Positions 53,124-63,614 of a stretch of DNA of 64,000 nucleotides are shown in pieces (positions within the stretch are counted from its first letter, which is position 1; each line of letters opens with the position of its first letter). A model generated the notes under the pieces. It was not told the origin of the DNA and searched no databases. It worked only from the letters and a program-made list of their open reading frames with translations. The position numbers and the translations under genes are program-made. This DNA comes from Ahaetulla prasina (taxonomy: Eukaryota > Chordata > Lepidosauria > Squamata > Colubridae): contig NC_080542.1 of assembly GCF_028640845.1 (NCBI RefSeq), forward strand, positions 132,053,580 through 132,117,579, in the 5' to 3' direction.

Positions 53124-53346
53124 TGTCAGGGTTCCTACCGGTGCCCTAATTAATTTCTTAAAGGGGAAATTTAAGTCTTTTCTTCTTCTGCTCTTCTGTG
53201 AGACAACATGGCTGGGTATAAATTCTGAACCATTATTCCAGCTTGTTCAGGAACTGTCAGTTATCTATTAATGGCTGCTGTTTCTCAGAATACAATAAAA
53301 TATATGTTGTAGCTAAGTTTATCCTAGTCTCAATGGGAGCATGACA
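53124..53346 (+). mobile_element. Candidate short solo LTR
   Basis: Starts TGTCAGGGTTCC and ends GCATGACA (5 bp inverted TGTCA/TGACA). Inside are GGGTATAAATTC as a TATA-like box and AATAAA at about 53292. Flanks TAAGA and GAGTA do not match, and no second copy is in the window. Confidence 0.35.
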
Positions 53347-53349
53347 GAG

Positions 53350-53690
53350 TATACCATTTTAGACTGATGATGGATGAGATTGGAGAATAAATTTATTTGT
53401 TTGTTTGTCTATTCCATTTGTATTGCTAAATCAATTGCCAATTAGCAGCACTTAGTAGGTGAGGTCCCACGGATGTCAATTATCATATATATATTTTCAA
53501 AAATTAAACTGTCAAAAGTTCAGCTTTTTATTCATATTTAGTTTTCTAAGTACATTTTGGCTTTTCTCTCTCTTTTTTTTTTCCAGTCAGAAGGTATATA
53601 CTCCAGTAGTCTGCCTGAAGCTCCACTTACACTTGCCTAAAAGGGCATTGATTGCTTTCTATAGTACTACAACACAACTAGTACAGATTA
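53350..53690. other. Unassigned stretch
   Basis: T-rich; the ORF 53459-53737 runs into the LINE tail and has no motif. Confidence 0.4.
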
Positions 53691-53694
53691 CTAA

Positions 53695-53697
53695 TAT

Positions 53698-53736
<39 letters not shown>

Positions 53737-53811
53737 GTCACAACAATATATATAAGCATCACATAGAAAGATTATATAGTATATAAACATATATATGAGG
53801 TAATATATGAA

Positions 53812-53890
<79 letters not shown>

Positions 53891-54372
53891 CATCACATAG
53901 AAAGATAAGAAAGAAACAAGCAAACAATAGGACAGGAACGGTAGGCACGTTTGTGCTCTTATGCATGCCCCTTATAGTCCAAAGTTTTTGGTTAAAGCTT
54001 TTGGGATTATGGGAAGAGTCCACAGAGTCAGGTAAAGTGTTCCAAGCACTGATAACTCTGTTACAGAAGTCATATTTTCTGCAATCTAGATTAAAGCGGT
54101 TAACATTAAGTTTGAATCTATTGGTTGCTCTTGTATTATTGCAGTTAAAGCTGAAGTAGTCTTTAACAGGAAAGACATTATACTAGACAATTCTATGAGT
54201 TAAACTTAGGTCTTGTCGAAGGCGACGGAGTTCTAAGTTTTCTAAGCCTAGGATTTCAAGTCTGGTGGGATAAGGTATTTTGTTGTTTTCAGAGGAGTGG
54301 AGCACTCTTCTTGTAAAATATTTCTGGACACGTTCAATTGTATTGATGTCAGAAATGTGGTGTGGTTTTGTT
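53695..54372 (-). mobile_element. LINE family A, 3' end, with internal (TA)n expansion
   Basis: (TTTA)n at 53697-53735, 3' UTR phrases, a (TA)n array at 53813-53888, then GGTAGGCACGTTTGTGCTCT and reversed RT codons to GAAATGTGGTGTGGTTTTG. ATAAGCATCACATAGAAAGA occurs on both sides of the TA array, so part of the UTR is duplicated. Confidence 0.88.
53813..53888 (+). repeat. (TA)n microsatellite in LINE A 3' UTR
   Basis: About 37 uninterrupted TA units. Confidence 0.95.
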
Positions 54373-54594
54373 TAGGATGCATTGCTAAATTATATAGCTG
54401 GCCTTTTATCAATTATGAAACTATTGGGTGTCTTCAGGTTTCTTGTATTGTCTTATTCCAATACCAGTTAGCTTGGTTCATTTTAGCATGGCTGTTGAGC
54501 CATATGTCTTCACAATGTTCAAAATATCATGCAGGAAAAATAAGAAAGAGGACCATGGAATTGCCGTAAACTATAAGAATTCTATAGAAAAGGA

Positions 54595-54802
54595 ACTGGG
54601 TGGTGGGGTGGTTAAAATGCAATATTGCAGGCTGATTCTGCCCATTGCCAGGAGTTCAATTCTGACTGGCTCAAAGTTAACTCAGCCTTCCATCCGGAGG
54701 ATCGAAATTGTTGGGGCAATATGCTGGCTCTGTAAACCTTTTAGAGAGTGCTGTAAAGCACCAAGAAGCAGTTTATAAGTCTAACTGCTATTGCTACTGC
54801 TA
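54595..54802 (+). mobile_element. Sauria-type tRNA SINE
   Basis: GGTGGGGTGGTTAAAATGCA, GCCAGGAGTTCAATTCTGAC, CAAAGTTAACTCAGCCTTCC, GGGGCAATATGCTGGCTCTG and the tail TCTAACTGCTATTGCTACTG match the copy at 20588-20830, with a short deletion around the GTAAAATGAGGACC segment. Confidence 0.88.
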
Positions 54803-55286
54803 AAAGATCACTAAGAGCATTACACTAAGTAAGTGTGAGCTGGATCTCACATGCCATAAAAGTGTCATAAAATCATAGGATGCAAAGACCAGTTAGTAAT
54901 TGAGGTTAACTGAGAAATATGAAAAATTTAGAAAAGAAAAAAAGAAATGGACAGAGAAATAAAATTCCTTCCTCCCTCTCTCCCTCGCTGCCTAATTTAA
55001 ACACATTAACAAATGATATTGTAAAACTATCAGATTAACTCTACAGCATTTCAGCACCTGAGGCAAGAAATTCAGATAATATCCTCATTCCCCTTCACTT
55101 TGGAACAAAACTTTGAAATATCTGTTTATCCTCTTCGTATTTCACTTTTCCCATGGTGTTGGTCTGCTACTTATTTCAATTAAAGTGCTCCTTAAAATGC
55201 TTTGCTTGAAATCTTAAATAACTTTCTAAATCTTGAATAGTTATGTAACTTCTGTGCCAAATAATTGTCATTTTTATCTGTTTGAA
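54803..55286. other. Unassigned stretch
   Basis: AT-rich, no recognised feature. Confidence 0.4.
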
Positions 55287-55893
55287 TAATGATGATGATG
55301 ATGATGATGATGATAATGATCAACATTATCAAGTTGCTAAATTAGTCCACTGGTCAGTATGTAAAAAATATGACATTCATGTATCCGAAATGTCATGGGA
55401 GCACAAAGTGGAAAAAGTTATTGAAAATGAGACAGTGAAGATCTTATAGAACTTTCGAATACAGACGGATCATCATTTGGAACATAACGCACCAGATATC
55501 ACAGTTGTTGAGGGCCGAAGCATACAGTTCATTGATATTGCTGTACCAGGAGATGCCAGTCGAAGAAAAAGAACTGGAAAAAATAATGAAATATTGTGAC
55601 CTGGCCATCGAAACTACACGGCTATGAATGAAACATATAACAGTGATACTCATTGTCATCGGGGCACTTGGTACCATGTCCAAGAATTTTACAAAACACA
55701 TCAAGAAATTTCAGCTTTCTGCAACAACACCAGTGAACTGCAAAAAACTACTCGGAACATTGTACATTTTAAGAAGATACTTGGTTGATACCTAGGATGC
55801 TGGCAGCAATCCATATCAACTATCAATGATATTTGTGATACATTTTTAAATGTTCAATTGATTGTGTTTCATGTTTAATGAATAAAGTATATA
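55287..55893 (+). pseudogene. R4-like LINE, endonuclease end and 3' UTR
   Basis: After a (GAT)n run, the + strand reads HKVEKVIENE, FRIQTDHHLEHNAPDITVVE (in pieces) and DIAVPGDA, the same restriction-like endonuclease core as at 30966-31427, here with the PD dipeptide intact. There are stops at 55447-55449, a shift near 55565, and further stops. The 3' UTR TACTTGGTTGATACCTAGGA to TGTTTAATGAATAAAGTATA equals that at 31585-31740. 5'-truncated. Confidence 0.78.
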
Positions 55894-55976
55894 CTACTAC
55901 TACTACTACCACCACCACCACTACTACCACTACCACTACTACTACCACTACTACTACTAATAATAATAATAATAAA
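55892..55976 (+). repeat. (ACT)n/(ACC)n/(AAT)n compound microsatellite
   Basis: About 28 trinucleotide units at the R4-like LINE tail: ACT with ACC variants, then AAT. The Val-rich reverse frame is an artefact. Confidence 0.95.
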
Positions 55977-55984
55977 AAAAAACC

Positions 55985-56960
55985 TCTGGGATGAGGAAGA
56001 ATATGTTTTCCTTTTCTTCTGCATGGCATTCTTTAGGTTTTTGAAGAATACTTCTTTCTTAATCTTTTCTACTTAAAAATAAACATAATAAGTTCTCATT
56101 CTTTCTTTGTAGACTTGGCTTTCAGTATGCTGATTATCTATGTAATTCCTTTTTGAATCGACTCCAGTTTCTGAATTCTCCACAATCTTTCAGAGACATT
56201 GTCAGCATTTTCTGGCGAGCTATCTGTATTTAGCTTTCCATTTTCCTATGGCTGTGCATTATAAAACTAATGAACATTCAACAAATGAATTCCATTTATT
56301 TTAGTTATTGAAATGGATGGGCATTTTAACGAAGGAGTGCTGAACAAAGATCCACTTATTTTTTTTAATCCATTTTAGTTTGCATCTTAGCATTGGAACA
56401 GTCTTTACAACTCTCAAAATGGAATTACAGAAAATAGAGTAGTGGCTGGAGTTTTAGCATTGGCTATAGAATTCTATTTGTTTGAATCTTCAGAAGTGTT
56501 TGAAAGTGGGAATATTTCATATTTTTACACAAAAAAACCCAAAGAATATCAAGGGAAGACTCTTAAACGTAAGCAAACATTTTTTAAAATCAGCTTGGAA
56601 AATAAATGAAAAGCAAAGAAATGAACAATAAAGCATATAAAAGTTGAAATAAATATATATAAAAATAAAATTTCTGGATGGCAGCAATGAAAGACAGAGA
56701 AGAAACCCTGGTCCAGCAAAAATAGTTCACATTTTTGGTGCCCCATAATTAAGGTATACAATCTTTTTAATAAAACAATACTAGAAAATCAATAAATATT
56801 ATTATCCATATCTTTTCCCCATAAATATAATTTTGGATTATATATAGATAACATTATTTAGAATACATTTTTAAAAATTGAATTTTCTCTTATATAAACG
56901 TTGTTGTTCAGTGTGGTATATGTATGTTCTGCACGAATGTTTCTCAAATATTCTTCATCA
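55985..56960. other. Unassigned stretch
   Basis: AT-rich, no recognised gene or repeat; short ORF 56549-56761 has no motif. Confidence 0.4.
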
Positions 56961-56969
56961 GATGTATTT

Positions 56970-57226
56970 GGCAGGGAGGGAGAGAGGGAAGGAGGAAGGA
57001 AGGGAGGAGAAGGAGAGGTAAGGAGAAATGAAACAAAAGGAAGAAGGGGGAGGGAAGGAATGAACAAAGGAAAGAAGGAAGAAAGGGGAGGGAGGAAAGG
57101 AGGGAGGGAGGGAAGATGTGGAGTTTGAAATCTCAAACACTGCATTAAGAATAGGGATGAATAACCACCTTCCTCCTCTCCCACTCACCATCTTCCAGTT
57201 TATAAAAACAAAAAAATGGCAAATGA

Positions 57227-57276
<50 letters not shown>

Positions 57277-58020
57277 CTCTCTTTCTCTCTCTGTGTGTGT
57301 GTGTCTGTCTGTGTCTATATCTGTGTCTCTCTCCCCTCCCTCCCTCTGTATTGGAATAGTCTCCATAACTGTTTTGAACAAATGTTGGATCAAGAAATCA
57401 TAGATGCGAAGCAAAAGCAAATTTTATCACCACAGATGCCCTTCTGGCAGATCATGCCATGCCATCGGGATCTCAAAACTCTTGCAGGTTTCTTCTCTTT
57501 CTCTTCCCACAATAAATTTCACCTGTACGCAACTTACAAAGTTGGGGCAATATTTTTTGGTTTTGGTCCTCTTTCCCCACTATTCTGTGTAGCCTTTTTA
57601 TTTTTTTTACTCCCTGTGGTCCAGGCCCTCTTAGATTGTAGCCTTTCTTTTTTTCAGCCCCACAGCTGTGACTACTTCCAGTCTCAGCGGAATGAACATG
57701 TGGAAATTATTTCTGAAATGTTTACATTCTTCACTCCAGCCTGTATGATATGCAATTGAAGAGAAAGGAAGCCATTTGCCACTCTTCTGTTTCTGTAAGA
57801 TGGAAAGATGGCAAGTGGTGATTATAGTCCCTCCTCCCTTCCTTCCTCCCTCCCTCCCTTCTTTCCATTTCTCTTTACCTCCCTCCCTCCCTCTATCCAT
57901 CCCTTCCTCTCTCTCTTCTTTCCATTCCTCTCTCCCTATCTTTCTACTCCCTCCCTCCCTCCTTTCCATTCCTCTTTACCTCCCTCCCTCCCTCTACCCC
58001 TCCCTCCCTCCTGCTATTTT
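56970..58020. repeat. Large imperfect inverted repeat with polypurine and polypyrimidine arms
   Basis: Left: GGGA/GGAA-rich tract 56973-57116, then about 60 bp ending AAAATGGCAAATGAC (to about 57222). Right: AGCCATTTGCCACTC (from about 57768), about 60 bp, then a CCTT/CTCC tract 57830-58015. The inner 60 bp arms are inverted copies with roughly 70-75% identity by eye. Between them lie (TC)n/(TG)n and about 430 bp of unrecognised sequence. Confidence 0.65.
57224..57340 (+). repeat. (TC)n(TG)n compound microsatellite
   Basis: CTCTCT, about 17 TG units, TCTCTC, then a second TG and TCTG run. The 213-codon frame starting at 57118 crosses this array and is not considered a gene. Confidence 0.9.
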
Positions 58021-58024
58021 CTAA

Positions 58025-58388
58025 CACATATTACTCCCAGAGTACCTCATTCCTACCCACTACTTAGGTAATTTCAGTGACATATAATCATGGAGAGTTG
58101 ACAATTGTCAACTGTCAAAAGTCAACTGACAATTATGGATATCAGCTTCTATTGTGAAAACTAGTTTAGAAATTTTAGAGAGTTATAATGCTTTATCCTG
58201 GCATTTGTTTTGATGGGTATTATAAAACTAATAAATATTTACAACTGTGAACATCTCAATGTCTTATAGAATCTAATAAAACTAATAGCATTTCAATGTC
58301 TTACATCAAAATAGTGTAAACTTTTAAGTGTTGGCTACTGGCTTAAAAAAATCAGATTGCAGAAGGGTATGTTTTAAATAGCTGGACA
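58025..58388. other. Unassigned stretch with a small palindrome
   Basis: GTTGACAATTGTCAAC at 58097-58112 is a perfect 16 bp palindrome, and AGTCAACTGACAATT follows. Nothing else recognised. Confidence 0.5.
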
Positions 58389-58392
58389 TTTG

Positions 58393-61235
58393 AATAGAAT
58401 AGAATAGAATAGAATTTTATTGGCCAAGTGTGATTGGACACACAAGGAATTTGTCTTGGTGCATATGCTCTCAGTGTACATAAAAGAAAAGATACGTTCA
58501 TCAAGGTACAACATTTACAACACAATTGATGATAATATATCAATATAAATCATAAGGATTGCCAGCAACAAGTTATAGTCATACAGTCATAAGTGGAAAG
58601 AGATTGGTGATGGGAACTATGAAACGATTAATAGTAGTGCAGATTCAGTAAATAGTCTGACAGTGTTGAGGGAATTATTTGTTTAGCAGAGTGATGGCCT
58701 TCGGGAAAAAACTGTTCTTGTGTCTAGTTGTTCTGGTGTGCAGTGCTCTATAGCTGCTTTTGAGGGTAGGAGTTGAAACAGTTTATGTCCAGGATGCGAG
58801 GGATCTGCAAATATTTTCACGGCCCTCTTCTTGATTCGTGCAGTATACAGGTCCTCAATGGAAGGCAAGTTGGTAGCAATTATTTTTCTGCAGTTCTAAT
58901 TATCCTCTGAAGTCTGTGTTTTTCTTGTTGGGTTGCAGAACCGAACCAGACAGTTATAGAGGTGCAAATGACAGACTCAATAATTCCTCTGTAGAATTGG
59001 ATCAGCAGCTCCTTGGGCAGTTTGAGCTTACTGAGTTGGCGCAGAAAGAACATTCTTTGTTGTCCTTTTTAATGATGTTTTGATGTTAGCTGTCCATTTG
59101 AGATCTTGCGATATGATAGAACCCAGAAATTTGAAGGTTTCTACTGTTGATACTGTGTTGTCAAGTATTGTGAGAGGTGGAAGTATGGAAGGGTTTTTCC
59201 TAAAGTCTACCACCATTTCTACGGTTTTGAGTGTGTTCAGTTCCAGATTGTTTTGGTTGCACCACAAGGCTAGTCGTTCGACCTCCCGTCTATATGCGGA
59301 TTCGTCATTGTCTCGAATGAGACCAATCACTGTTGTGTCATCTGCGAACTTCAGTAGCTTAACAGATGGATCATTGGAGATGCAGTCATTGGTATACAGA
59401 GAGAAGAGAAGTGGGGAGAGCACACAGCCTTGGGGGGCCCCCTGTGCTAATTGTACAGGTATTTGATGTGATCTTGCTTAGCTTCACCTGCTGCTTCCTG
59501 TTTGTTAGGAAGCTTGTGATCCACTTACAAGTCTGTTCCGGTACCTGTAGCTGGTTTAGCTTAGTTAGAAGAATGTCTGGAATGATGGTATTGAATGCTG
59601 AACTAAAGTCTACAAAGAGGACCCTTGCATAGGTCTTTGGAGACTCAAGATGTTGTAGGATGTAGTGCAGAGCCATATTAACAGCATCATCTGTTGATCT
59701 ATTTGCTCGGTATGCAAATTGCAAGGGGTCTAAAAGCGGATTCGTGATGGTTTTCAGGTAGGAAAGCACTAGCCTTTCAAAGGTTTTCATGACTACAGAT
59801 GTTAGAGCAACTGGTCTGTAGTCATTCAGTTCCTTGATGGTGGGCTTCTTGGCACTGGGATGATGGTAGAGCGTTTGAAGCAAGAAGGAACATAACACAT
59901 CTCTAGTGATTTATTGAAAATATGGGTGAAGATGGGGGCCAATTGGTCAGCACAGACTTTTAAGCAAGAAGGAGTTATCTTGTCTGGGCCTGGAGCTTTT
60001 CCTGGCTTTTGTCTGTGAAATAGGTCTTACACTTCCTTTTCTGTGATCACTAGGGGTTGTGAACCCAATGAAATGGGGTCAGTTGTAGGAGGCTTGGCTG
60101 TTGTTGGTGTGTCTGAGATGGGGTTGTGGAGATAGGTGGCTGTAGTTTCCTTTCAAACCTGCAGTAAAACTCATTCAGGTCATCTGCCAGTTGTTGATTA
60201 CCTTCAGCCTGGGAAGAAGGTTTGCCATAGCCGGTGATATTTTTAAGAGTTTTCCACATGTTTGCTGGTTCATTTGCTGAAAATTGATTCTTTAGCTTTT
60301 CAAAGTAGCTTCTTTTGCTGCTCTTATCTCCTTGTTAGTGCATTTCTGGCCTGATTGTACAGCATTTTATCACCTTTTCTGTAGGCTTCCTCTTTGGAAT
60401 GTCGTAGCTGCTTAAGTTTAGGTGTAAACCAAGGTTTGTTATTACTGTGTATTCGCAAGTTCCTTGTAGGTACACATAGGTCTTCACAGAAGCTGACATA
60501 TGATGTTACAGTATCTGTGAGTTCATCCAGGTCTGCAGAGGTATCTTTAAAATATTCCAATCAGTGCAGTCAAAACATGCCTGTAGCTTTAATTCTGATT
60601 CCTCCGTCCAGGTTTTCACTGATTTAATTATTGGTTTTATGGCTTTAAGTCTTTGCCTGTAAGCAGGTACAAGGTGAATCATGCAATGATCAGAGTGTCC
60701 TACAGCTGCACGTGGTAAAGACCGATAGGCATCTTTTAGTGTTGTGTAGCAGTGGTCTAGAGTATTCTTGCCTCTGGTGGGACAATTGACATGCTGAAAG
60801 TATTTTGGTAGTTCTTTCCTTAAGTTTGCCTTGTTTAGATCTCCCAAAACAATGGCCAGTGAATCAGGGTGTTTGGCTTCAGCCTCCATGATTTGGTCAG
60901 CTAGAGTTCGTAATGCCTCGTTTACACAGGCTTGTGGTGGGACATAAACAGCAATTAGAAGAAATGAGGAAAATTCACGAGGCGAATAGTAAGGTTTGCA
61001 ATTGATAATTAGAGTCTCTAAATTGTTGTCACAGAATTTGTAAATTATGTTAAAATCTTGACACCAGGTTGAATTAATATATAGGCATAAGCCTCCTCCT
61101 TTCTTTTTACCAGATGTTTCTGGAACCCTGTCTGATCGTTCAATTTGAAATCCTGGAATGTTCAGGCTGCTATTTTCAATGGATTCATTTAACCAGGTTT
61201 CAGAGAAGCATAGGACTGCTGAATTGCGAAAATCA
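58393..61235 (-). mobile_element. LINE family B, longest copy (2.8 kb), AATAG tail
   Basis: The reverse-strand element ends at the left with four to six AATAG units and TTTTATTGGCCAAGTGTGAT. It extends to the endonuclease start region at about 61235 (ETWLNE-like codons). The 5' UTR and any ORF1 are missing. It is about 200-250 bp longer at the 5' side than the + strand copy at 34112. Confidence 0.9.
58683..61220 (-). pseudogene. LINE B endonuclease-RT ORF with several frameshifts
   Basis: Read right to left. Endonuclease: WLNES (about 61185), YINSTW, YVPPQA, VLGDLNKANL (about 60850) and GHSDHCM. Linker: KPWFTPKLKQLRHSKEEAY. RT: NDYRPVALTSVV, LDPLQFAYRANRSTDDA, VDFSSAFNTI, then a shift at the PQG motif (59386-59423), SPLLFSLYTND, and the catalytic LKFADDTT (about 59340). 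Thumb: FKFLGSIISQDLKW; C-terminus: DPSHPGHKLFQLLPS. Breaks lie at about 60560, 60330, 60050, 59900, 59400 and 59030. Key nuclease and polymerase residues survive in sequence. Confidence 0.88.
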
Positions 61236-61335
61236 GAATAGTATTTGTGTATTAATAGTATTTGTTTTCAAACAAGTATTTTGTTTTCAAAAGTAATAGT
61301 ATTTGTTTTCAAAGTTTAAAGTGTAAAGTTTACAC
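61236..61335 (+). repeat. Short tandem duplications (AGTATTTGTTTTCAAA)
   Basis: AATAGTATTTGTTTTCAAA occurs three times with small changes between 61240 and 61315, just outside the LINE B 5' end, followed by GTTTAAAGTGTAAAGTTTA. Confidence 0.8.
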
Positions 61336-61364
61336 CTGGTCTTTCTTGTTGTTTATTTTAAATA

Positions 61365-61655
61365 GCCAAGAAATTGGCACAATGGCTTGGTGCTTTTTAA
61401 ACTTGTCATCCTGACAGCTTGGGTTTGAGACCTGAGCATCATGCATGATGGAATGAGCTACTTACTGTTCTTGCCTCACTCCTGCTCAACTAGCAGTTCG
61501 AAAGCAAGCAAATGAGAATAGGAATGGCTTTGGTGAGAAGGTTATTGCATTGTGTAATTTCATGCTGACCATATGCACTGGTCCCTTGAGTCAATCACAA
61601 TTGGACAGGGGAAATCTTTAAACACTTCTTCTTCTTCTTCTTCTTGTTGTTGTTG
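61365..61655 (+). mobile_element. Diverged tRNA SINE, same family as 3408-3795
   Basis: Head TTGGCACAATGGCTTGGTGC (A-box-like), B-box-like GGGTTTGAGACC, then CAACTAGCAGTTCGAAAGCA and GGTGAGAAGGTTATTGCATT, which parallel the body of the SINE at 49141 read on its reverse strand. A (CTT)n(GTT)n run at 61627-61665 closes it. Confidence 0.65.
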
Positions 61656-61659
61656 CTGC

Positions 61660-62621
61660 TGCTGCCAGGGTTGTACAACCAATTTCAGGATGAGAATCAA
61701 ACTTGGTATTTGGAGAAGATGTTAAGATCCCATTCAAGAAAGTGGACAGAATCAGAATGATTAAAATTCATAAAGGTATTGAAACACAGTCAATGTTATA
61801 GCTCCTTGCTATATGTTGGTATTATTTTTTCTTTTATTACATTAGTCATTATAATCCAAACACATTTTTTTATTAAAGCTTGCAAGTATGAACAATCTTT
61901 TTTTTTGAAGAGATCCTGCATTTTTTATAGAAAGTATGGCCTTAGCTGAAGTTAACAATGTAGAAGTTTGACAGTAATTCTGATTTTTTTTTTTGGGGGG
62001 GGTATTATGTAACTGAAGTTTTGTATTATGTAACTGAACTTTAAACTTCGGTTTCATAATTGCAATTTCAATTGAGTATCATAAAAATTATGTTTAGTTC
62101 AAATTTTGTAATATGGGATAATCCTTTTTTTATTAGATATGGACACTCTTACCTGCAAACATACAAAAACATATAATGATAATTAAATATAATAAAAACC
62201 CTATATATGGGGAAAGTATTTTTCCCAAAAAGATCATGGCTAGAGATAATAATTGTTTATCTATAGCCAATATGTAAGTTTTTTCCATATGTGGTTTTTT
62301 ATTGTATTTAATTGATGCTCAATATAACATTAATAAAAGATATCAAGCAATTGATTCTTGAGCTTAATAACTAAGACTTTATTACGTTATTGTTTCTAAA
62401 CATTAAAAATAAAAGAAATTAAAAAACAAAGAGAAAAACATATATAAAATCAATAGATAAATATTTAAGTTTTGATTTCCCACTTCTTTGTTCTTGAATA
62501 AATTTGCAGTATCTGTTGGTATAAACTTTAGAAACCATGCTCTAAATAGTTGAATTTGCCTTGCTACATAATACTGTATAAATTCAAATAACCATTCTTG
62601 CTTGAATTTAGATAAACTCCT
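61660..62621. other. Unassigned stretch
   Basis: AT-rich. A short direct repeat (TATTATGTAACTGAA twice) is at 62005-62040. No gene signal. Confidence 0.45.
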
Positions 62622-62622
62622 A

Positions 62623-63029
62623 TAGGTGATCCCTGACTTAAAACTAAACTTGGGAGCAGAATTTGTGTTGCTAAGTAAGGCAGTTGTTAAGTGAGTCATT
62701 CCTAATTTTACATTTTCTCCAAGACTGTTAAGTGAATCACTAGGCAATTGTTAGATAAATCATGCATTTTTTAAGGGAATCTGACTTCTCCCATTGACTT
62801 TGCTTGTAAGAAACTGGTTGGAAAGATTACAAATGGTGATCACATGACTTTGGGACATTGCAACCATTGTATGTATAGGCCAGTTGTCCAGAACATAAAT
62901 TTTGATCACTTGGGGGAATGCTGTGACAGTTGTAAATAAAACGGCTGGTTAAACGTCACTTTTTATGAAGCACTGTTGTAGCTTCGAACAGTTGCAACAC
63001 CAATGGTTATAACCTTAGGACTACCTGTA
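62623..63029 (+). mobile_element. Tc1/mariner-type MITE
   Basis: Left end TAGGTGATCCCTGACTTAAA; right end ACCTTAGGACTACCTGTA; TA on both sides; about 407 bp. Interior phrases GATCACATGACTTTGGGACA and GTTAAGTGAATCACT match the family at 20509-21095. Confidence 0.8.
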
Positions 63030-63194
63030 TCTTGTATGAATACTGTTTGTTTCCCCGTTGCTGTGCATTCTCCAAATTTAAATTCCCCAATCTGAAATTA
63101 TTGGGCAATAACTTTTTTGCAACATCATGCAAAATTTGTCCATGATATTCTTAACTTGTTTATGTTCATTTGAAAATGTTGTGGAATATGCACC

Positions 63195-63610
63195 CAGATA
63201 GATGTATGGATAGTTGTTGTTGTTATTGCTGTTCAATTGCTAAGTCATGTCCTAATTCTCTGCAACTCCACACCATACCACGTCCTTTTGTCCTTCACGA
63301 TCTGCCGAGCCTGCCCAAACTCATTCCTACCATGTTGATGACACTATGTAGCCATCTCATCTTCTGCCATCTGCTCCTTTGCCTTCAATCTTTCCTAATA
63401 TCAAGGTCATTTCCAATGATTCCTCTGTTCTTATTTAGTGGCCAAAGTATTTAAACTTCAGCTTCAGTATTTATTCTTCCAAAGAACATTTCCTTTATCA
63501 GATAGTTAAACTGGGCAAATTTTAAGGATGCTTTCTATCTCTAGGTAGATCTTGCATACTCCACTGCAACATCCTGTTTTTCAGCTATAGAAAGTGCTGG
63601 AAATAGAACT
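63195..63610 (-). mobile_element. RTE/BovB LINE, 3' end
   Basis: Forward strand TTGTTGTTATTGCTGTTCAA, then GCTAAGTCATGTCCTAATTC and CATCTTCTGCCATCTGCTCC, the complement of the BovB terminus and C-terminal region; the (CAA)n tail is at the left. Continues, decayed, to about 63610. Confidence 0.8.
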
Positions 63611-63614
63611 TAGT

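Noticed and set aside
53772..54023. Tyr/Ile repeat ORF
   Set aside because: Translation of the (TA)n array.
55823..56029. Poly-Val ORF
   Set aside because: Artefact of the (ACT)n/(ACC)n array on the reverse strand.
56858..57420. ORFs rich in Gly/Glu/Arg or Ser/Pro and a Cys/Val run
   Set aside because: They translate GGAA, TC and TG arrays.
57118..57759. 213-codon ORF with hydrophobic stretches resembling membrane segments
   Set aside because: It crosses a (TG)n array and low-complexity DNA; no family motif is visible and the hydrophobic run is from VCVCVC repeats.
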